A stretch of DNA of 64,000 nucleotides. Source: Acidobacteriota bacterium (GTDB lineage Bacteria; Acidobacteriota; Thermoanaerobaculia; Multivoradales; Multivoraceae). The stretch is taken from NCBI GenBank assembly GCA_026707545.1, contig JAPOWR010000002.1, positions 310,001 to 374,000 of the forward strand, in the 5' to 3' direction. The position numbers and the translations under genes are program-made. The first letter of the stretch is position 1, and the number at the start of each line of letters is the position of its first letter. This document shows positions 19,439-30,481 of this stretch, in pieces. The notes below the pieces were generated by a model that did not search any database, was not told the origin of the DNA, and worked only from the letters and a program-made list of their open reading frames with translations.

Positions 19439-21160
19439 CTACCGCGACGGCACCTGCGCCACCTCCCGGACCAGGGACATCTCTCCCGTCGTCTCGTCCC
19501 GGACGCCGACGACGACCTGGTAGTCACCCTCGGCCAGACTCACCGAGACCTCGAAGCGAAAGGCGCCCTCGGTGGCCTGGACGTCGCCGGCAGGGCCCAC
19601 GGGCACCGTCATCTGTCGCACCGGCGCGCGCCCGCGCCTGTCCTCGTCGACGGCGAGCAGGAGAAGACGGAGCGCGCCGCTCGGTCCGCCGTCGCCCGGC
19701 ACCAGCAGGACGGCCTCTTCGGGTACGACAATGCTGACCGGTTGCCGGTGCACCTTCTTCTCCCGCGGGGTCGTCGCGCCCAGGTCGACCGCGACGCCAA
19801 GCGGATTCGGGGTGCTGCCGAGGTAGGCCGCGGAAATCAGTCGTTCCGCGAGTTGCTCGTCCTGGGTCTTGTCGCGGTAGGACCGGCGGTACTCCACGCT
19901 GCGGCCCCGAGCGGCGTGGGGCGCGAGTTCGACCTTCAGGCGGCGTACCTCGCCCGACCTTCGCTCGTCCGGGGAGAAGCCCAGGGAGTAGGTGGAGGCG
20001 AGCTGCTCGGTCACGTCGTCGAGCAGGTCGGCCAGGTCGTTCGAGTTGAGAAGCGCCTTGCCGCCGGTTTCAGACGCGAGCTGCTGCAGGCCGCCCTGGA
20101 TGTTCGTCCAGTGCAGTCGGTCGTTCTGGTACGACGGCGCCCTTCCATCGAACGACATCGACTGGCTGAGTCCGGTGCGAATGCCGCCGGCGTCCAGCGT
20201 GAAGAGAGTGACGCGGTTCGCGTTGGCGTGCGCCGTGAGCTGCTGGAAGCGGCGTGTTTCGTCGTGGCGCTGAGCGGCCGCGTTCGTCTCGGGGACGATG
20301 CGCGGGTCGTTCGGGCAGAGGTCCTGGGCGATGTAGTCGAAGGCCGAGAGCCCGGGCTGCTGCGGCAGGCCGTCGCTCATGTAGACGATCGCCTTCCTCC
20401 CGGGGATTCCGGCCAGGGTGCTGGTCAGATCGGCGAGCCCGTCGGCCGCGATCGCGGCGCGATTCGCCTGCTCGACCGCGTACGTCTCGGCGAGCGCCAC
20501 GAGCTGGCCGGTGTTCTGGCATCCCCGGCTGTTCACGTTGATGTCCTCCAGCGTGAACTGCCGGGACCGCTGGTTCCGGACGGCGCGGGCCAGTCCCTTG
20601 GGGCGCTTGGCCGCGGCCTTGAGGATCGCGTCGAGATCCCGGGTCGGCGGCACGACGACTTCCAGCCGGTTGACGAACCGCGCGAACATGAACCGCGCGT
20701 TCAGGGACCGCCACGACTCGACCGCCTTCTCCAGGCGCCTGAGCAGACGGGAGCGGTAGGGCGGGAAGAGGTTCGCGTCGTCCATGTAGAGGACGATCGT
20801 GAGCGAGGCGGGATCGGCCGCTGCCTCGGCTTCGGACGGCTCGGCATCGGCGGTCGGCGCGGCGGTCCGGTCCGCTGGCTCGGCCGCTTGGCCCAGGATC
20901 TCCGACTCGAAGAAGTTCGTGATCTCGACCGGTTCGCCGTCCACGTAGAGCTCGAAGTCGTCACGGGTCAAACCCCTGACCGGGCGGCCGCTGCGGTCCG
21001 TGACCACGACATCGACTTCGACGACCTGCACGTCGAGGGTGTCGATGAAGGTCTCGCTCGGCTGGGCCTGAACAGCGGCGGCGCCGGCGAGCACAAGCAG
21101 CGTCGCCGTCGTGGTGGATGGAAGATGGCTCTTCATGCGCGCGAGTGCGTTCTGCTGCAA
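19439..21160 (-). CDS. VWFA-related secreted protein (Acidobacteria-type), copy 1
   Basis: 573 residues: a signal peptide (hydrophobic stretch ending AVQAQ), then a VEVDVVVTDRSGRPVRGL segment with DDFELYVDGEPVEITNFFE, and a von Willebrand A-like domain containing KAIVYMSDGLPQQPG. This layout is the VWFA-related family abundant in Acidobacteriota. Function is unknown; adhesion or assembly outside the membrane is inferred from the fold. A TTG start with GGGAGG 7 bases upstream is preferred over ATG 21136, which has no ribosome-binding site. It is a tandem paralogue of the next gene upstream, 24 bases away. Confidence 0.85.
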   Translation of the reverse strand: MQQNALARMKSHLPSTTTATLLVLAGAAAVQAQPSETFIDTLDVQVVEVDVVVTDRSGRPVRGLTRDDFELYVDGEPVEITNFFESEILGQAAEPADRTAAPTADAEPSEAEAAADPASLTIVLYMDDANLFPPYRSRLLRRLEKAVESWRSLNARFMFARFVNRLEVVVPPTRDLDAILKAAAKRPKGLARAVRNQRSRQFTLEDINVNSRGCQNTGQLVALAETYAVEQANRAAIAADGLADLTSTLAGIPGRKAIVYMSDGLPQQPGLSAFDYIAQDLCPNDPRIVPETNAAAQRHDETRRFQQLTAHANANRVTLFTLDAGGIRTGLSQSMSFDGRAPSYQNDRLHWTNIQGGLQQLASETGGKALLNSNDLADLLDDVTEQLASTYSLGFSPDERRSGEVRRLKVELAPHAARGRSVEYRRSYRDKTQDEQLAERLISAAYLGSTPNPLGVAVDLGATTPREKKVHRQPVSIVVPEEAVLLVPGDGGPSGALRLLLLAVDEDRRGRAPVRQMTVPVGPAGDVQATEGAFRFEVSVSLAEGDYQVVVGVRDETTGEMSLVREVAQVPSR

Positions 21161-21184
21161 CGTCTGGCCTCCCTCGGCGGCCGC

Positions 21185-22942
21185 CTACTCCGGCGGCACG
21201 GATACTGGTTCGCGAATCAGGGACGTTAACCCCGTCGTCTCGTCCCGGATTCCGACCGCGACCTGATAATCCCCTTCGGGCAGGTTCATCGCGACTTCGA
21301 CGCGGTAGTTACCATCCTTGGCCGCGACGCCCGCGGCGCCGCCGACGGTGATCGCCTTCTGCCGGACGGTGGTCCGCGCGCCGTTCTCGTCTTCGACGGC
21401 GACCAGCCAGAGGCGGAGTTGGGCGCTCGCGTTCGGCGACGCGCCGTCCCTGCCGGGCAAGCTCAGGATGGACTCCGCCGGCACGCTGACGCCGACGGTC
21501 AACTCGTGGATCTTCTTCTCCAGCAGCTTGGTGGCGCCGAACTCGACCACCGCTTCGAGCGGATTCTCCCGGTTGCCGAGGTACGCGACCGAGAGAAGCC
21601 GCTCGGCGAGCCGCTCGTCCAGTGACTTGTCGCGGTAGGTGCGCCGGTACTCGATCCTGCGGCCCTTGTCGGCGCCGGGCGCGAGTTGCACGGAGATTTG
21701 CCGCGTTTGGCCCAACCTGCGCTGCTCGGGAACGAAACCGAGGGAGTACGAGGCGGAGAGTTGACCGGTCATGTCGTCGAGGAGGATCGACAGGTCATTC
21801 GCGTTGATCAGGGCCTTGCCGCCGGTTTCGTTGGCCAGGAGGTGGAGCCCGCTCTGCGCGTTCATCGCCCGGAGGGTGGCGTTGTGGGGAGATGGGGCGC
21901 GAGTGGGGTTGTCGAACGAGATGTCCGGGGCTGCACTTCGGAGGCCGGCCGCATCCAGACCGTAGAACGTAACGCGATTGGCGTTGGCATGAGCGGAGAT
22001 CCGGTTGAACCGGCGGCTCTCGTCGTACTGGACGATTTCCGACATCGTCTCCGAGGCCGCGGTGGGTCTCAGGTCTCTGCAGAGCTCGTTGCCCAGGAAG
22101 TCGAGAACCGAGATACCCGGTCGCTGGGGCAGGCCGTCGGTGACGTGCACCACGGTCTTCTTCCCCGGCACGCCCCCGAGGGTCGTCACCAGGTCGGCCA
22201 GCCCGTCGGCCGCGATCGCCGTGTTCGTCGCCTGATTGTCCGCGTGCTGCCTCGCCAGGGACAGCAGTTCGCCCCAATTGTCCACGCAGGGGCGGCAGAA
22301 GCGCGCCATCCTGCAGAACTCGTCGTTGTCGAGCATGTTGCTGATCGCCAAGCGGCGGGCGCCGTCGCCGTTCTGGATCGCGCGCGGTGACCCCTTGGGG
22401 ACGCTGGCGGCTCCCGCGAGGATCGCGTCCAGGTCGCGGGTCGGCGGGACAAGCACTTCGAGCCGGTGGACGAACCGCGCGAGCATGAAGCTCGCGTCCA
22501 TCGATCTCCACGGTTCGACCGCGGCCTCCAGGCGCCGCAGCAGGCGAGTGCGGTGGGACGGGAAGATGTTCGGATCATCGAGGTAGAAGACGACAGTGAG
22601 CGCACCTTCGTCCGCGGTGCCGAGGGTGTCTTCGCTGCGGACGACAGGCCGTTCCCTGTTGCGGCGTTCGGCCCGTTGCTCGACATAGATCGCCGACTCG
22701 TAGAAGTTCGTGATCTCGACCGGCTGGCCGTCGACATAGAGCTCGAAGTCCTCGCGTGCCAGACCCTTGATCGGACGACCCTTCCTGTCGGTGACGACGA
22801 CGTCGACCTCGACCACCTGGACGTCGACCGACTCGACGAAGGGCTGGTTGGGCTGAGCTTGCAGTGCCCCTGCCAGGATGAGGCACAGCAACGACGCCAG
22901 GGCCGGCGCCGATCGCGGACTTCGCTCAGATCGGGTCACCAT
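21185..22942 (-). CDS. VWFA-related secreted protein (Acidobacteria-type), copy 2
   Basis: 585 residues with the same architecture as the next gene: signal peptide (SLLCLILAGALQAQ), VEVDVVVTDRKGRPIKGL, DFELYVDGQPVEITNFYE, then a VWA-like core with KTVVHVTDGLPQRPG. The ATG at 22942 is chosen because GGGAGG lies 4 bases upstream; the frame extends 34 codons further without a better site. It differs from copy 1 by a cysteine-containing insert (FCRMARFCRPCVDN) near residue 215. It probably heads a two-gene unit. Its promoter region is shared with the divergent EamA gene. Confidence 0.85.
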   Translation of the reverse strand: MVTRSERSPRSAPALASLLCLILAGALQAQPNQPFVESVDVQVVEVDVVVTDRKGRPIKGLAREDFELYVDGQPVEITNFYESAIYVEQRAERRNRERPVVRSEDTLGTADEGALTVVFYLDDPNIFPSHRTRLLRRLEAAVEPWRSMDASFMLARFVHRLEVLVPPTRDLDAILAGAASVPKGSPRAIQNGDGARRLAISNMLDNDEFCRMARFCRPCVDNWGELLSLARQHADNQATNTAIAADGLADLVTTLGGVPGKKTVVHVTDGLPQRPGISVLDFLGNELCRDLRPTAASETMSEIVQYDESRRFNRISAHANANRVTFYGLDAAGLRSAAPDISFDNPTRAPSPHNATLRAMNAQSGLHLLANETGGKALINANDLSILLDDMTGQLSASYSLGFVPEQRRLGQTRQISVQLAPGADKGRRIEYRRTYRDKSLDERLAERLLSVAYLGNRENPLEAVVEFGATKLLEKKIHELTVGVSVPAESILSLPGRDGASPNASAQLRLWLVAVEDENGARTTVRQKAITVGGAAGVAAKDGNYRVEVAMNLPEGDYQVAVGIRDETTGLTSLIREPVSVPPE

Positions 22943-23109
22943 GCTGCCTCCCATGCTCCACCTGGAGCTTCGTTGGTCGATCCTGACGCGTGGTGGAAGC
23001 AACTTCCGTGCCGGCGTATGAGTTCCGCACCCATGCGGGAGCACGGTCCGCAGACTGCTAGCAGATCCCCGGCCCGGTACGATACAGGCTTGTTGCGGAG
23101 TCGTTTCCG

Positions 23110-24102
23110 ATGACGTTGCGCTCGTCCGCGGCGTTCCAGGCGATCGTCGCCGGCATCCTCTTCTCGACTGGTGGCGCCGCGGTCAAGGCGACGCAGCTCG
23201 ATGCCTGGCAGGTGGCCGGTACGCGCTCCCTGATCGCGGCTGCCGTCCTGCTGGTCGCGATTCCCGCGGCGCGGAGGTGGGCGGGTGGCGTGAGCCGGGC
23301 GAGCCGAGTGCCCGCGGCCATCGGCTGGTGGCGCAGCCCGCAACGGCGCCGCGCTTTCCTCCTCACCCTGGGGACCGGCTGCTGCTACTGCCTGACCCTG
23401 TTGCTGTTCGTCCACGCGGCGAAGCGGACGACGGCAGCCGAGACGATCTTCCTGCAGTCGACCGCGCCCCTGTTCGTGCTGCTGCTCTCGCCCCTCCTGT
23501 TGCGGGAACGACCGGACGGGCGGCAGCTTCTCTTCGTGCCGCTGTTCGGCGCCGGTCTGGTGATGGCGTTCTTCGGCGGCGCCGATGCCGCGGCCACCGC
23601 GCCGGATCCCCGGACGGGGAACGTGCTCGCTACATTCTGCGGCCTGGCCTACGGCCTGACGCTGATCGGTCTGCGCGCCGCGGGCCGGTCGCCGCCGGCG
23701 GGACGAGCGGCTGGTGCGAGCGGCGGTACGTCCTCTGCGGGGGACGGAGCTGCGGCCCGCGCTCCCGGGATCGCGGCCGCTGCCTGCGGCAACGTGATCG
23801 TCTGCCTCGCGTGCCTGCCGGTCATGGCGCCGCTCAACTCCGCCGCCCCCGGCGAGCTCCTGATCGTGGTGTATCTCGGCCTGTTCCAGGTCGCGCTCGC
23901 CTACGTCTTCGTGACCCGGGCCGCCCGCGTCCTGCAAGCTCCCGTCGTCGCGCTCCTGCTGCTCCTGGAACCGGCGCTCACCCCGTTCTGGGCGATGTGG
24001 TTCCACGGCGAGCAGCCGCACCTGCTCACCTGGCTGGGCGGCGGCGTCGTCGCCCTGGCGACGGTGCTGCTCGCGGCCGTGGTGCGGTCCGCGGAGGAGT
24101 AG
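23110..24102 (+). CDS. EamA/DMT-family transporter
   Basis: 330 residues with about ten hydrophobic helices in two five-helix EamA repeats. The first opens FQAIVAGILFSTGGAAVKATQL, with an Arg in the GTRSLIAAAVLL helix; the second repeat follows a low-complexity Ala/Gly linker around residues 195-225. It is probably an exporter of small metabolites or amino acids; substrate is not predictable. It is divergent from the VWA pair across a 167-base gap, and 105 bases separate it from the sigma-factor operon. Confidence 0.8.
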   Translation: MTLRSSAAFQAIVAGILFSTGGAAVKATQLDAWQVAGTRSLIAAAVLLVAIPAARRWAGGVSRASRVPAAIGWWRSPQRRRAFLLTLGTGCCYCLTLLLFVHAAKRTTAAETIFLQSTAPLFVLLLSPLLLRERPDGRQLLFVPLFGAGLVMAFFGGADAAATAPDPRTGNVLATFCGLAYGLTLIGLRAAGRSPPAGRAAGASGGTSSAGDGAAARAPGIAAAACGNVIVCLACLPVMAPLNSAAPGELLIVVYLGLFQVALAYVFVTRAARVLQAPVVALLLLLEPALTPFWAMWFHGEQPHLLTWLGGGVVALATVLLAAVVRSAEE

Positions 24103-24207
24103 GGCGCCCTCCCGTCTGCTAAACAAACGTCCGTTGCGGCGTCTTCAACCATGAACCCACCGGTGCGCGGTGTCGAGCCGCCACACACGGAGCCAAGGAG
24201 ACGTCAC

Positions 24208-24831
24208 TTGACGATCGCAAGCGTTTCGATGACCGAAGAGCCGCCCGCTGCGCCTCCTCCGATCCCGGATCCGGGAGCGACGCTGCAGGAACTGTTCGAG
24301 GAGCACAACCGGCTCATCTTCTACACGGCCTACCGGGTCACCGGCAACGCGACGGACGCCGAGGACGTGCTGCAGACGATCTTCCTGCGGCTCGTGAAGC
24401 GGCCGCCCGCGGCGCTTGTGCCAGGGAACGCCGGGGGCTACCTGAGGCGGGCGGCGATCAACGCGTCGCTCGACCTGCTCCGCTCGCGCAAGCGTTCCCG
24501 TCTGGTGGCGCTCGATCAGCAGGTGATCGAGGAGATTGAACCGGCGGTCGACGGGACGAGTGACCCGGATCGACGCTTCGCCTCGCGGGAACTGCGTGAC
24601 CGGCTGCGGCGGGAACTGGCGAAGGTGAACCCACGCGCGGCGGAGATGTTCGCGTTGCGCTACTTCGAGGGCTACCGCAACTCGGAGATCGGACCGATGC
24701 TCGGCACCTCGCGGATGACGGTGGCGGTAACGCTGCACCGCCTGCGGAAGCGCCTGAGCCTGGCGCTGGCCGAGGAGCAACCGGAAGCGGAAGAGGAAGG
24801 ACAGGCAGGCAAGGGAAGGATGCTGCGATGA
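24208..24831 (+). CDS. ECF-type RNA polymerase sigma factor
   Basis: 207 residues with a sigma-70 region 2 (LFEEHNRLIFYTAYRVTGN then AEDVLQTIFLRLVKRP) and region 4 (NPRAAEMFALRYFEGYRNSEIG, MTVAVTLHRLRKRL). It lacks regions 1 and 3, so it is extracytoplasmic-function type. TTG 24208 is preferred because AAGGAG lies 7 bases upstream; ATG 24151 has no such site, and ATG 24229 is a later alternative. It heads a tightly overlapped operon whose second gene encodes its probable anti-sigma factor. Confidence 0.88.
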   Translation: MTIASVSMTEEPPAAPPPIPDPGATLQELFEEHNRLIFYTAYRVTGNATDAEDVLQTIFLRLVKRPPAALVPGNAGGYLRRAAINASLDLLRSRKRSRLVALDQQVIEEIEPAVDGTSDPDRRFASRELRDRLRRELAKVNPRAAEMFALRYFEGYRNSEIGPMLGTSRMTVAVTLHRLRKRLSLALAEEQPEAEEEGQAGKGRMLR

Positions 24832-27719
24832 GCAACCGCAACCAGATGAATCGGACCTTGATCGAAACCGCGGAGGCGATCGCCGCCGAGCAGCCGCCGG
24901 CCGGTGCCGCCAGCGCGGCAGCGGCGCGTGTGCAGAGTGCCCTCGCCGCCGCGACCGCGGATGCGGGAGCCGCCGGGGAACCGGGCGACGCCTCCTCGAC
25001 GTCAGGGACCCTGACCTCCTGCGCCGACTACCAGGCACGGATGCCGGCCCTGGTCGCGGGGACGCTTCCCGAGGCCCAGCGCCTGCTGGTCGAGGATCAC
25101 AGCCGCGAGTGCATTCCCTGCCGCAAGCACCTGCAGGCCGTGCGCGCGGGTCGCGCCGTTTCGGACTGGTCCGGACCGGCGGCGCCGGCGCGGGTCGGCC
25201 GCTACTACGCCGCGGCGGCCGCGGTGGTCGCCCTAGCAGCGGCAGGCGTCTGGACCTCTCAGCGCGTGCTGCAGCCGCCACAGGACGGGATCGTTCAGGT
25301 CCAGAACGTCGACGGCCGGATCTTCGTTGCCGGTTCCGGCAGTGACTCCGAACTCGTGCCGCTCGCGCCCGGAGACGCGATCGACGGCGGCGCCCGGGTC
25401 CGCACCGGTGCCGGCAGCCGCGGCGTGTTCGAACTCGTGGACGGATCGCGGATCGAGGCCGCCGGCCTGACCACGTTCCGCGTCGATGCCCGCCGTCGCG
25501 GCGACCGCATCCGGGTCGACCGGGGCAGCGTGATCGTCCAGGCGGCGGAGCAGGAGAACCGGTCGCTGGTCGTGTCGACCGAGGAGATGCTCGTGTCGGT
25601 CAAGGGCACGATCTTCGCGGTCACTCACGGCGTGAAGGGTTCGCGGGTCTCGGTGATCGAGGGCGAGGTCGAAGTCGAGAAGGGCCGCGAGCGGCACAGC
25701 CTGCTGGCCGGCGATCAGTTGCGGAGCCGGCCGACACTGATCGCGATGACGCTGCAGGAGGAGGTTGGCTGGAGCCAGGACGCCGACCGCTACCTGGCGG
25801 TGCTCGAAGAGTTCAAGTCGCTGCGCAGCGAGCTGAACCAGTTGATGGACGCGGCGCCGGCGCGGCACTCGACCCGGTTGCTCGACCTGATGCCGAGCGA
25901 TACGAAGTTCTACCTGGCGATGCCGAACGCGCCGGCGACGCTTGGGGACCTGTTCGAGCTGGTGCGCTCGCGGATGGAGTCGAGCGAACTGCTCGCCGGG
26001 TGGTGGGAGGAGTTCGAGGCCTCCGACGAGGCGGGCACGATCGAAGACGTGGTCGGCGCTCTGCGCGGCCTTGGGGATGCGATGGGCGACGAGACGGTCG
26101 TCGCCGTCGTCGGTGACCTGGTCGAGGAAGACATGGCCCCCCTGGCGGTCACCGAAGTGACCGACTCCGCGGCCCTGCGTGAGGCGATCGAGGATCACCT
26201 GGCGGAACTCGCGCCTTCAACCGACGAAGCGCCGGTCAACATCGTCGACGACCTGGATTCGGCCACCGGGCAGGACGAGGGGCTGCTGCTGTGGATCACC
26301 GACGACCTCGCCGCGGCGTCGACTTCGCTGACCGCCCTGCGGACGGTGGCAGCAAACCGGGATGGCGCCGCCAACCCGTTCGTCGGCTCGCGCCTGCACG
26401 GCCGGCTGGCGCAGCGCTACGCGGAAGGCGCGGAGCTGCTCGCCGCGGTCGACTTGGCCGGCGTCATTGCCGGGATTCGCGACGCGGAGGAAGACGAGGA
26501 GAACGAACAGGAGGAAGAGGGCGACGAGGATGACGAGGACGTGGAAGAAGTCGCGGTCTTCGCCTTCACGGGGCTCGACAGGGTCCAGGACCTCGTCGTC
26601 GCCCGTACCCAGGACGGCGACCGGGCCGACATCACGGCTGCGCTGAGCTTTGACGGTGAGCGCTCGGGAATCGTGTCGTGGTTGGCTGAACCGGGTGCCA
26701 ACGGAGCGCTCGAGTTCTTCTCGCCCGATGCGTCGTTTGTTTCCGCCGGCGTGATCGAGGATCCGCTCACGATCTATGACGAGCTGACGGGCTTCTTGAG
26801 CGAACACGGCATCGACATCGCCGAGCCGATGGCGGAGGTCAGGGCCGAACTCGGACTGTCGCTGCGCGACGACCTGCTCCAGCACGTTGGCGGCGAGTAC
26901 GCGGCCGGCATCGACGGTCCGGTGCTGCCGGTCCCGGCGTGGAAGGCGGTGGCGGCCGTCTACGATGCGGATGCGCTGCAGAGTTCGATCGAGGTGCTGG
27001 TGGACAAAGCGGCCGAGGTCACGGGGAACCTGGACGGGAACGGGAATGCACGGCTCGTTCTCGACGAACAGGAGTCGGGCGGCCGCACCGTCTACCGTCT
27101 CGGCCTCGAGGTGGACGACGGCGACGGGGAGGACGACGAAGCGGGCGAAGGCGACGAAGACGCCACCGCTGGCGCGGCCATACTGCGCCTGCTCGAAACT
27201 CCCGAGATCTTCTACACGTACTTTGACGGGTACATGGTGAGCGCCTCCAACGTGGCAACGATCGACACCGCGATCCGGTACCGCGGCAGTGGCGCGTCGC
27301 TGACCTCGAGCCAGGAGTTCCTCGATCTGCTGCCCGAGAACGGCTACGCCGACTTCTCCGCGATGGTCTACAACCGGCTTACCGAGACGGCGAGCGAACT
27401 GTTCGACCTGCTGCCGACCGAGGTCGCCGGCGACGATCAGCAGGCCGTGGTCCAGGCGATCGAGGAACAACTGAACAGTCAGGGGCCGGCGCTCTACACG
27501 GTGTACGCGGGCCAGAGCGAGATCGTCGTGACCTCCAGCGGTCCGAGCTTGCTGGCCTTCACCGGGTTGGGCCCGCTGTTCGGACTCCCCAATCTCCTGG
27601 AGGGCCTGGAGTCGATCGACGACGGGGCCGATCCCGAGCCGGAGGGCGAGCCGGCGGCCGGCGTGGACGATCAGGTCGCGGAGAGATTGCCGGACACCCG
27701 CCTGAGGCCTGCTGCTTGA
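24828..27719 (+). CDS. Large membrane anti-sigma/FecR protein with DUF3352-like C-terminal part
   Basis: 963 residues. Residues 64-110 look like a zinc-binding anti-sigma domain with H91-x3-C95-x2-C98. A transmembrane helix follows at about 126-144. Residues about 155-300 form a FecR-like domain ([50 protein letters not shown]). The remaining about 650 residues resemble DUF3352 proteins and include two very acidic tracts near 550-575 and 765-780. The overlap with the sigma gene supports control of that sigma factor by an envelope signal; the signal is unknown. The C-terminal extension is far longer than in ordinary FecR regulators. Confidence 0.75.
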   Translation: MSNRNQMNRTLIETAEAIAAEQPPAGAASAAAARVQSALAAATADAGAAGEPGDASSTSGTLTSCADYQARMPALVAGTLPEAQRLLVEDHSRECIPCRKHLQAVRAGRAVSDWSGPAAPARVGRYYAAAAAVVALAAAGVWTSQRVLQPPQDGIVQVQNVDGRIFVAGSGSDSELVPLAPGDAIDGGARVRTGAGSRGVFELVDGSRIEAAGLTTFRVDARRRGDRIRVDRGSVIVQAAEQENRSLVVSTEEMLVSVKGTIFAVTHGVKGSRVSVIEGEVEVEKGRERHSLLAGDQLRSRPTLIAMTLQEEVGWSQDADRYLAVLEEFKSLRSELNQLMDAAPARHSTRLLDLMPSDTKFYLAMPNAPATLGDLFELVRSRMESSELLAGWWEEFEASDEAGTIEDVVGALRGLGDAMGDETVVAVVGDLVEEDMAPLAVTEVTDSAALREAIEDHLAELAPSTDEAPVNIVDDLDSATGQDEGLLLWITDDLAAASTSLTALRTVAANRDGAANPFVGSRLHGRLAQRYAEGAELLAAVDLAGVIAGIRDAEEDEENEQEEEGDEDDEDVEEVAVFAFTGLDRVQDLVVARTQDGDRADITAALSFDGERSGIVSWLAEPGANGALEFFSPDASFVSAGVIEDPLTIYDELTGFLSEHGIDIAEPMAEVRAELGLSLRDDLLQHVGGEYAAGIDGPVLPVPAWKAVAAVYDADALQSSIEVLVDKAAEVTGNLDGNGNARLVLDEQESGGRTVYRLGLEVDDGDGEDDEAGEGDEDATAGAAILRLLETPEIFYTYFDGYMVSASNVATIDTAIRYRGSGASLTSSQEFLDLLPENGYADFSAMVYNRLTETASELFDLLPTEVAGDDQQAVVQAIEEQLNSQGPALYTVYAGQSEIVVTSSGPSLLAFTGLGPLFGLPNLLEGLESIDDGADPEPEGEPAAGVDDQVAERLPDTRLRPAA

Positions 27720-28669
27720 TGAGTGAGGCGCCGCCGGTCATCGACCTCGACGGTCTCGGGGTCCGGTTCGGCCGGCACCAGGTCCTCGACGACCTGCGCG
27801 GCGCTTTCTCGGGCCGGGCGATCGGCCTCCTGGGGCCGAACGGCGCCGGCAAGACGACGCTGCTGAACACCCTGCTCGGCTTCTACAAGCCGTCGGCCGG
27901 CACCGCCCGCCTGTTCGGCATGGACATCCAGGCTCAGGGCCGGGAACTGCGGCGCCGGATCGGCTACATGCCGGAGCGGGACGCCTTCATCGCCGGCATC
28001 TCCGGCGTCCGCTTCGTGCGCCTGATGGGAGAACTCTCCGGGTTGCCGTCCGAAGCCGCCCTGGAACGCGCCCACGAGGTGTTCTTCTACGTGGGCCTGG
28101 GTGAGGCGCGGTACCGCAACGTGGAGACCTACTCCCTGGGCATGAAGCAGTTGCTCAAGCTGGCGCAGGGCATCGTCCATGGTCCCAGCCTGCTCTTCCT
28201 CGATGAGCCGACGAACGGGCTCGACCCGCCCGCCCGGCTCCGCATGCTGCGCCTGATCCGGGAGATCCGGGATTCGGGGAAGGCGAGGATCGTCGTCTCG
28301 TCGCACCTGCTACGGGACGTGGAGGAGTGCTGCGAGGAGGTGCTGGTGCTGAACCGTGGGCGGATCGCCACCTACTGCAACCTGGCCGAGGAGCGGCGCG
28401 CCAACCGCCGCTTCCTCGAACTCGATCTCGCCGCCGACCGCGAGGGCGCGGGGAGCAGCTTCCGGGCGGCGATCGAGGGGCTCGGCTGCGAGGTCGCGGT
28501 GGTCAACCGCCGCCGGATCAAGGCCGTGCTGCCGCCGGGCGTCAAGGTGCGCCACATCTACGCCTCGGCGATCGAGCAGGACGTGACCATTCGCCGTCTG
28601 GATCACAAGCGCACTTCGCTGGAGGACATCTTCCTCAAGGCGATGGAGGGCGACGATGGCCGTCTATGA
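27719..28669 (+). CDS. ABC transporter ATP-binding protein 1
   Basis: 316 residues. Walker A is [10 protein letters not shown], signature [14 protein letters not shown], Walker [13 protein letters not shown] and the switch His in VSSHLL. It has the CcmA/NatA-like form with a C-terminal substrate- or permease-coupling extension. ATG 27719 overlaps the previous stop by one base (TGATG). The next gene, overlapping by 14 bases, is its membrane partner. Cargo is unknown. Confidence 0.9.
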   Translation: MSEAPPVIDLDGLGVRFGRHQVLDDLRGAFSGRAIGLLGPNGAGKTTLLNTLLGFYKPSAGTARLFGMDIQAQGRELRRRIGYMPERDAFIAGISGVRFVRLMGELSGLPSEAALERAHEVFFYVGLGEARYRNVETYSLGMKQLLKLAQGIVHGPSLLFLDEPTNGLDPPARLRMLRLIREIRDSGKARIVVSSHLLRDVEECCEEVLVLNRGRIATYCNLAEERRANRRFLELDLAADREGAGSSFRAAIEGLGCEVAVVNRRRIKAVLPPGVKVRHIYASAIEQDVTIRRLDHKRTSLEDIFLKAMEGDDGRL

Positions 28670-29528
28670 CCACGGCTACAAGGGTTACAGCGGCCCCCTG
28701 ATGCCGGCCCGGACGCGGTTCCTCGTCATCAGCCGTTACGGTCTGCGCGACGTCTTCGCGTCGAAGCTCTTCCTGGCCTTCTTCGCCTTCTGTTTCGCCT
28801 GGCCGCTGGTGCTGCTCGTCGCCATGTACCTGCGCTACAACGCGGAGGCGCTGGCCCTGATCAACATCGATTCGGGCGACCTGCTCGAGTTCGTTCAGGT
28901 CAACACCTGGTTCTTCCAGAACCTCTTCCTGCGCGCCCAGCTCTATCTCGCGTTCATCGTCGTCCTGGTCGTCGGCCCCTCCCTCGTGTCGGCGGATCTC
29001 CGCAACCGGGCGATGCCGCTCTATCTCTCGCGGCCGCTGACCCGGACCGACTACGTGCTCGGCAAGCTCGTCGTGCTCGGCGTCCTGGTTTCCGCGATCA
29101 CCTGGGCGCCGGGGCTGCTCCTGTTCGTCATTCAGGCGTCACTGGGCGGCCGGGAGTGGTTGCTGGAACATTGGCGGATCGCACCGTCCCTGGTCCTTCT
29201 GTCGGCGGTCTGGACGCTCTGCATGTCCTTGCCGATGCTGGCGATCGCGGCCTGGGTGAAGTGGAAGCCCTGGGCCCGGATCGTGTTCATGGGCGCGATT
29301 CTCACCGGCACGGCCTTCGGCGAGTTCTACAAGCAGTTCTACGACTCCTGGCTGGGTAGCATGGTCGTGGCGTTCGACGTGACGGACGCCCTCTCGGACG
29401 CGGTCTTCGGCGTCGAGTCGCCCGGCGAGATGCCGGCTGCGGCGGCATGGGTGGCTGTAGTGGGGCTGGCCGCGCTGTCGGCGGCCCTGCTCTACCGGCG
29501 CGTGCGCGCCTTCGAGGTCGTCAAGTGA
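28656..29528 (+). CDS. ABC-2-type transporter permease 1
   Basis: 290 residues with about six transmembrane helices and an ABC-2-like layout. It begins [21 protein letters not shown], then helices at about 40-60, 90-110, 140-165, 180-205, 210-230 and 260-280. It probably pairs with the ATPase encoded just upstream. The overlap with both neighbours implies co-translation. Confidence 0.8.
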   Translation: MAVYDHGYKGYSGPLMPARTRFLVISRYGLRDVFASKLFLAFFAFCFAWPLVLLVAMYLRYNAEALALINIDSGDLLEFVQVNTWFFQNLFLRAQLYLAFIVVLVVGPSLVSADLRNRAMPLYLSRPLTRTDYVLGKLVVLGVLVSAITWAPGLLLFVIQASLGGREWLLEHWRIAPSLVLLSAVWTLCMSLPMLAIAAWVKWKPWARIVFMGAILTGTAFGEFYKQFYDSWLGSMVVAFDVTDALSDAVFGVESPGEMPAAAAWVAVVGLAALSAALLYRRVRAFEVVK

Positions 29529-30481
29529 GCGGTGCCCGCAACATCGTGATCCGCGACGTCTCGAAGTTCTATGGCGACGTGCTCGGCGTCAACCGGGTCG
29601 ATCTGGAGATCGAGCCCGGCATCACCAGCCTGGTCGGCCCGAACGGGTCCGGCAAGAGCACGCTGATGAACCTGCTCGCGGGTCTGTTGCGGCCGACGCG
29701 GGGCGAGATCAGCATCCTCGGCCTCCCGGTCACCAGGCCGCAGGATCTGTTCCACCGCTTCGGCTACTGCACGCAGTACGACTCCTTCCCGCGCGGCGCC
29801 ACCGGCTGGCAGTTCGTCTTTTCCTATCTGCTGCTGCACGGCCTGGACCGCGGCGAGGCGGAACGCCTGACCGCCCGTGCGCTGGATCGGGTCGGCCTCG
29901 TCGACTCGGCTCACCGCCGGATCGCGGGCTATAGCAAGGGCATGCGGCAGCGGATCAAGCTGGCCCAGGCTATCGCCCACGGGCCGCAGGTCATGGTGCT
30001 CGACGAGCCGCTCAACGGCCTCGATCCGATGGTGCGCGCCGAAACGATCGAACTCTTCCGTCAACTGGCGCGGGAAGGCCAGCACGTGCTGGTCTCGAGC
30101 CACATCCTGCACGAGGTCGACCTGCTCTCGGACCGCGTGATCCTGATCTCGAACGGGTACATCGTCGCCGAAGGCGAGGTGCCCGGGATGCGGGCGGAAG
30201 TCGAGGAAGTGCGCGAGCAGCCGCTGCAGGTGTTCGTGCGCTGCGATCGCCCGCAGTGGCTCGCCAGCCGCGCCTTCGAGCTGGACCACGTGACCGAAGT
30301 TCAGCTTCACGACGACGGCGGCGGCCTGCACCTGCGCACCCGGGACGCGGACCGCTTTCTGCGCCTGGTCGCCGAACTCGTCGCCGAGGGCGGCGTGGAG
30401 GTCGAAGCGGTCGGCCCGGCCGACAGCGACTTGCAGGCGGTCTACCGCTACCTTGTCCATGAAGAGGAGGAACCCTCGTGA
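29525..30481 (+). CDS. ABC transporter ATP-binding protein 2
   Basis: 318 residues with Walker [16 protein letters not shown]-loop region YCTQYDSFP, signature [14 protein letters not shown], Walker [13 protein letters not shown] and SSHILHEVD. It is a second, diverged ATPase of the same family as the one at 27719. GTG 29525 overlaps the preceding stop by 4 bases; the open frame 26 codons upstream overlaps the permease only. Confidence 0.9.
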   Translation: MSGARNIVIRDVSKFYGDVLGVNRVDLEIEPGITSLVGPNGSGKSTLMNLLAGLLRPTRGEISILGLPVTRPQDLFHRFGYCTQYDSFPRGATGWQFVFSYLLLHGLDRGEAERLTARALDRVGLVDSAHRRIAGYSKGMRQRIKLAQAIAHGPQVMVLDEPLNGLDPMVRAETIELFRQLAREGQHVLVSSHILHEVDLLSDRVILISNGYIVAEGEVPGMRAEVEEVREQPLQVFVRCDRPQWLASRAFELDHVTEVQLHDDGGGLHLRTRDADRFLRLVAELVAEGGVEVEAVGPADSDLQAVYRYLVHEEEEPS

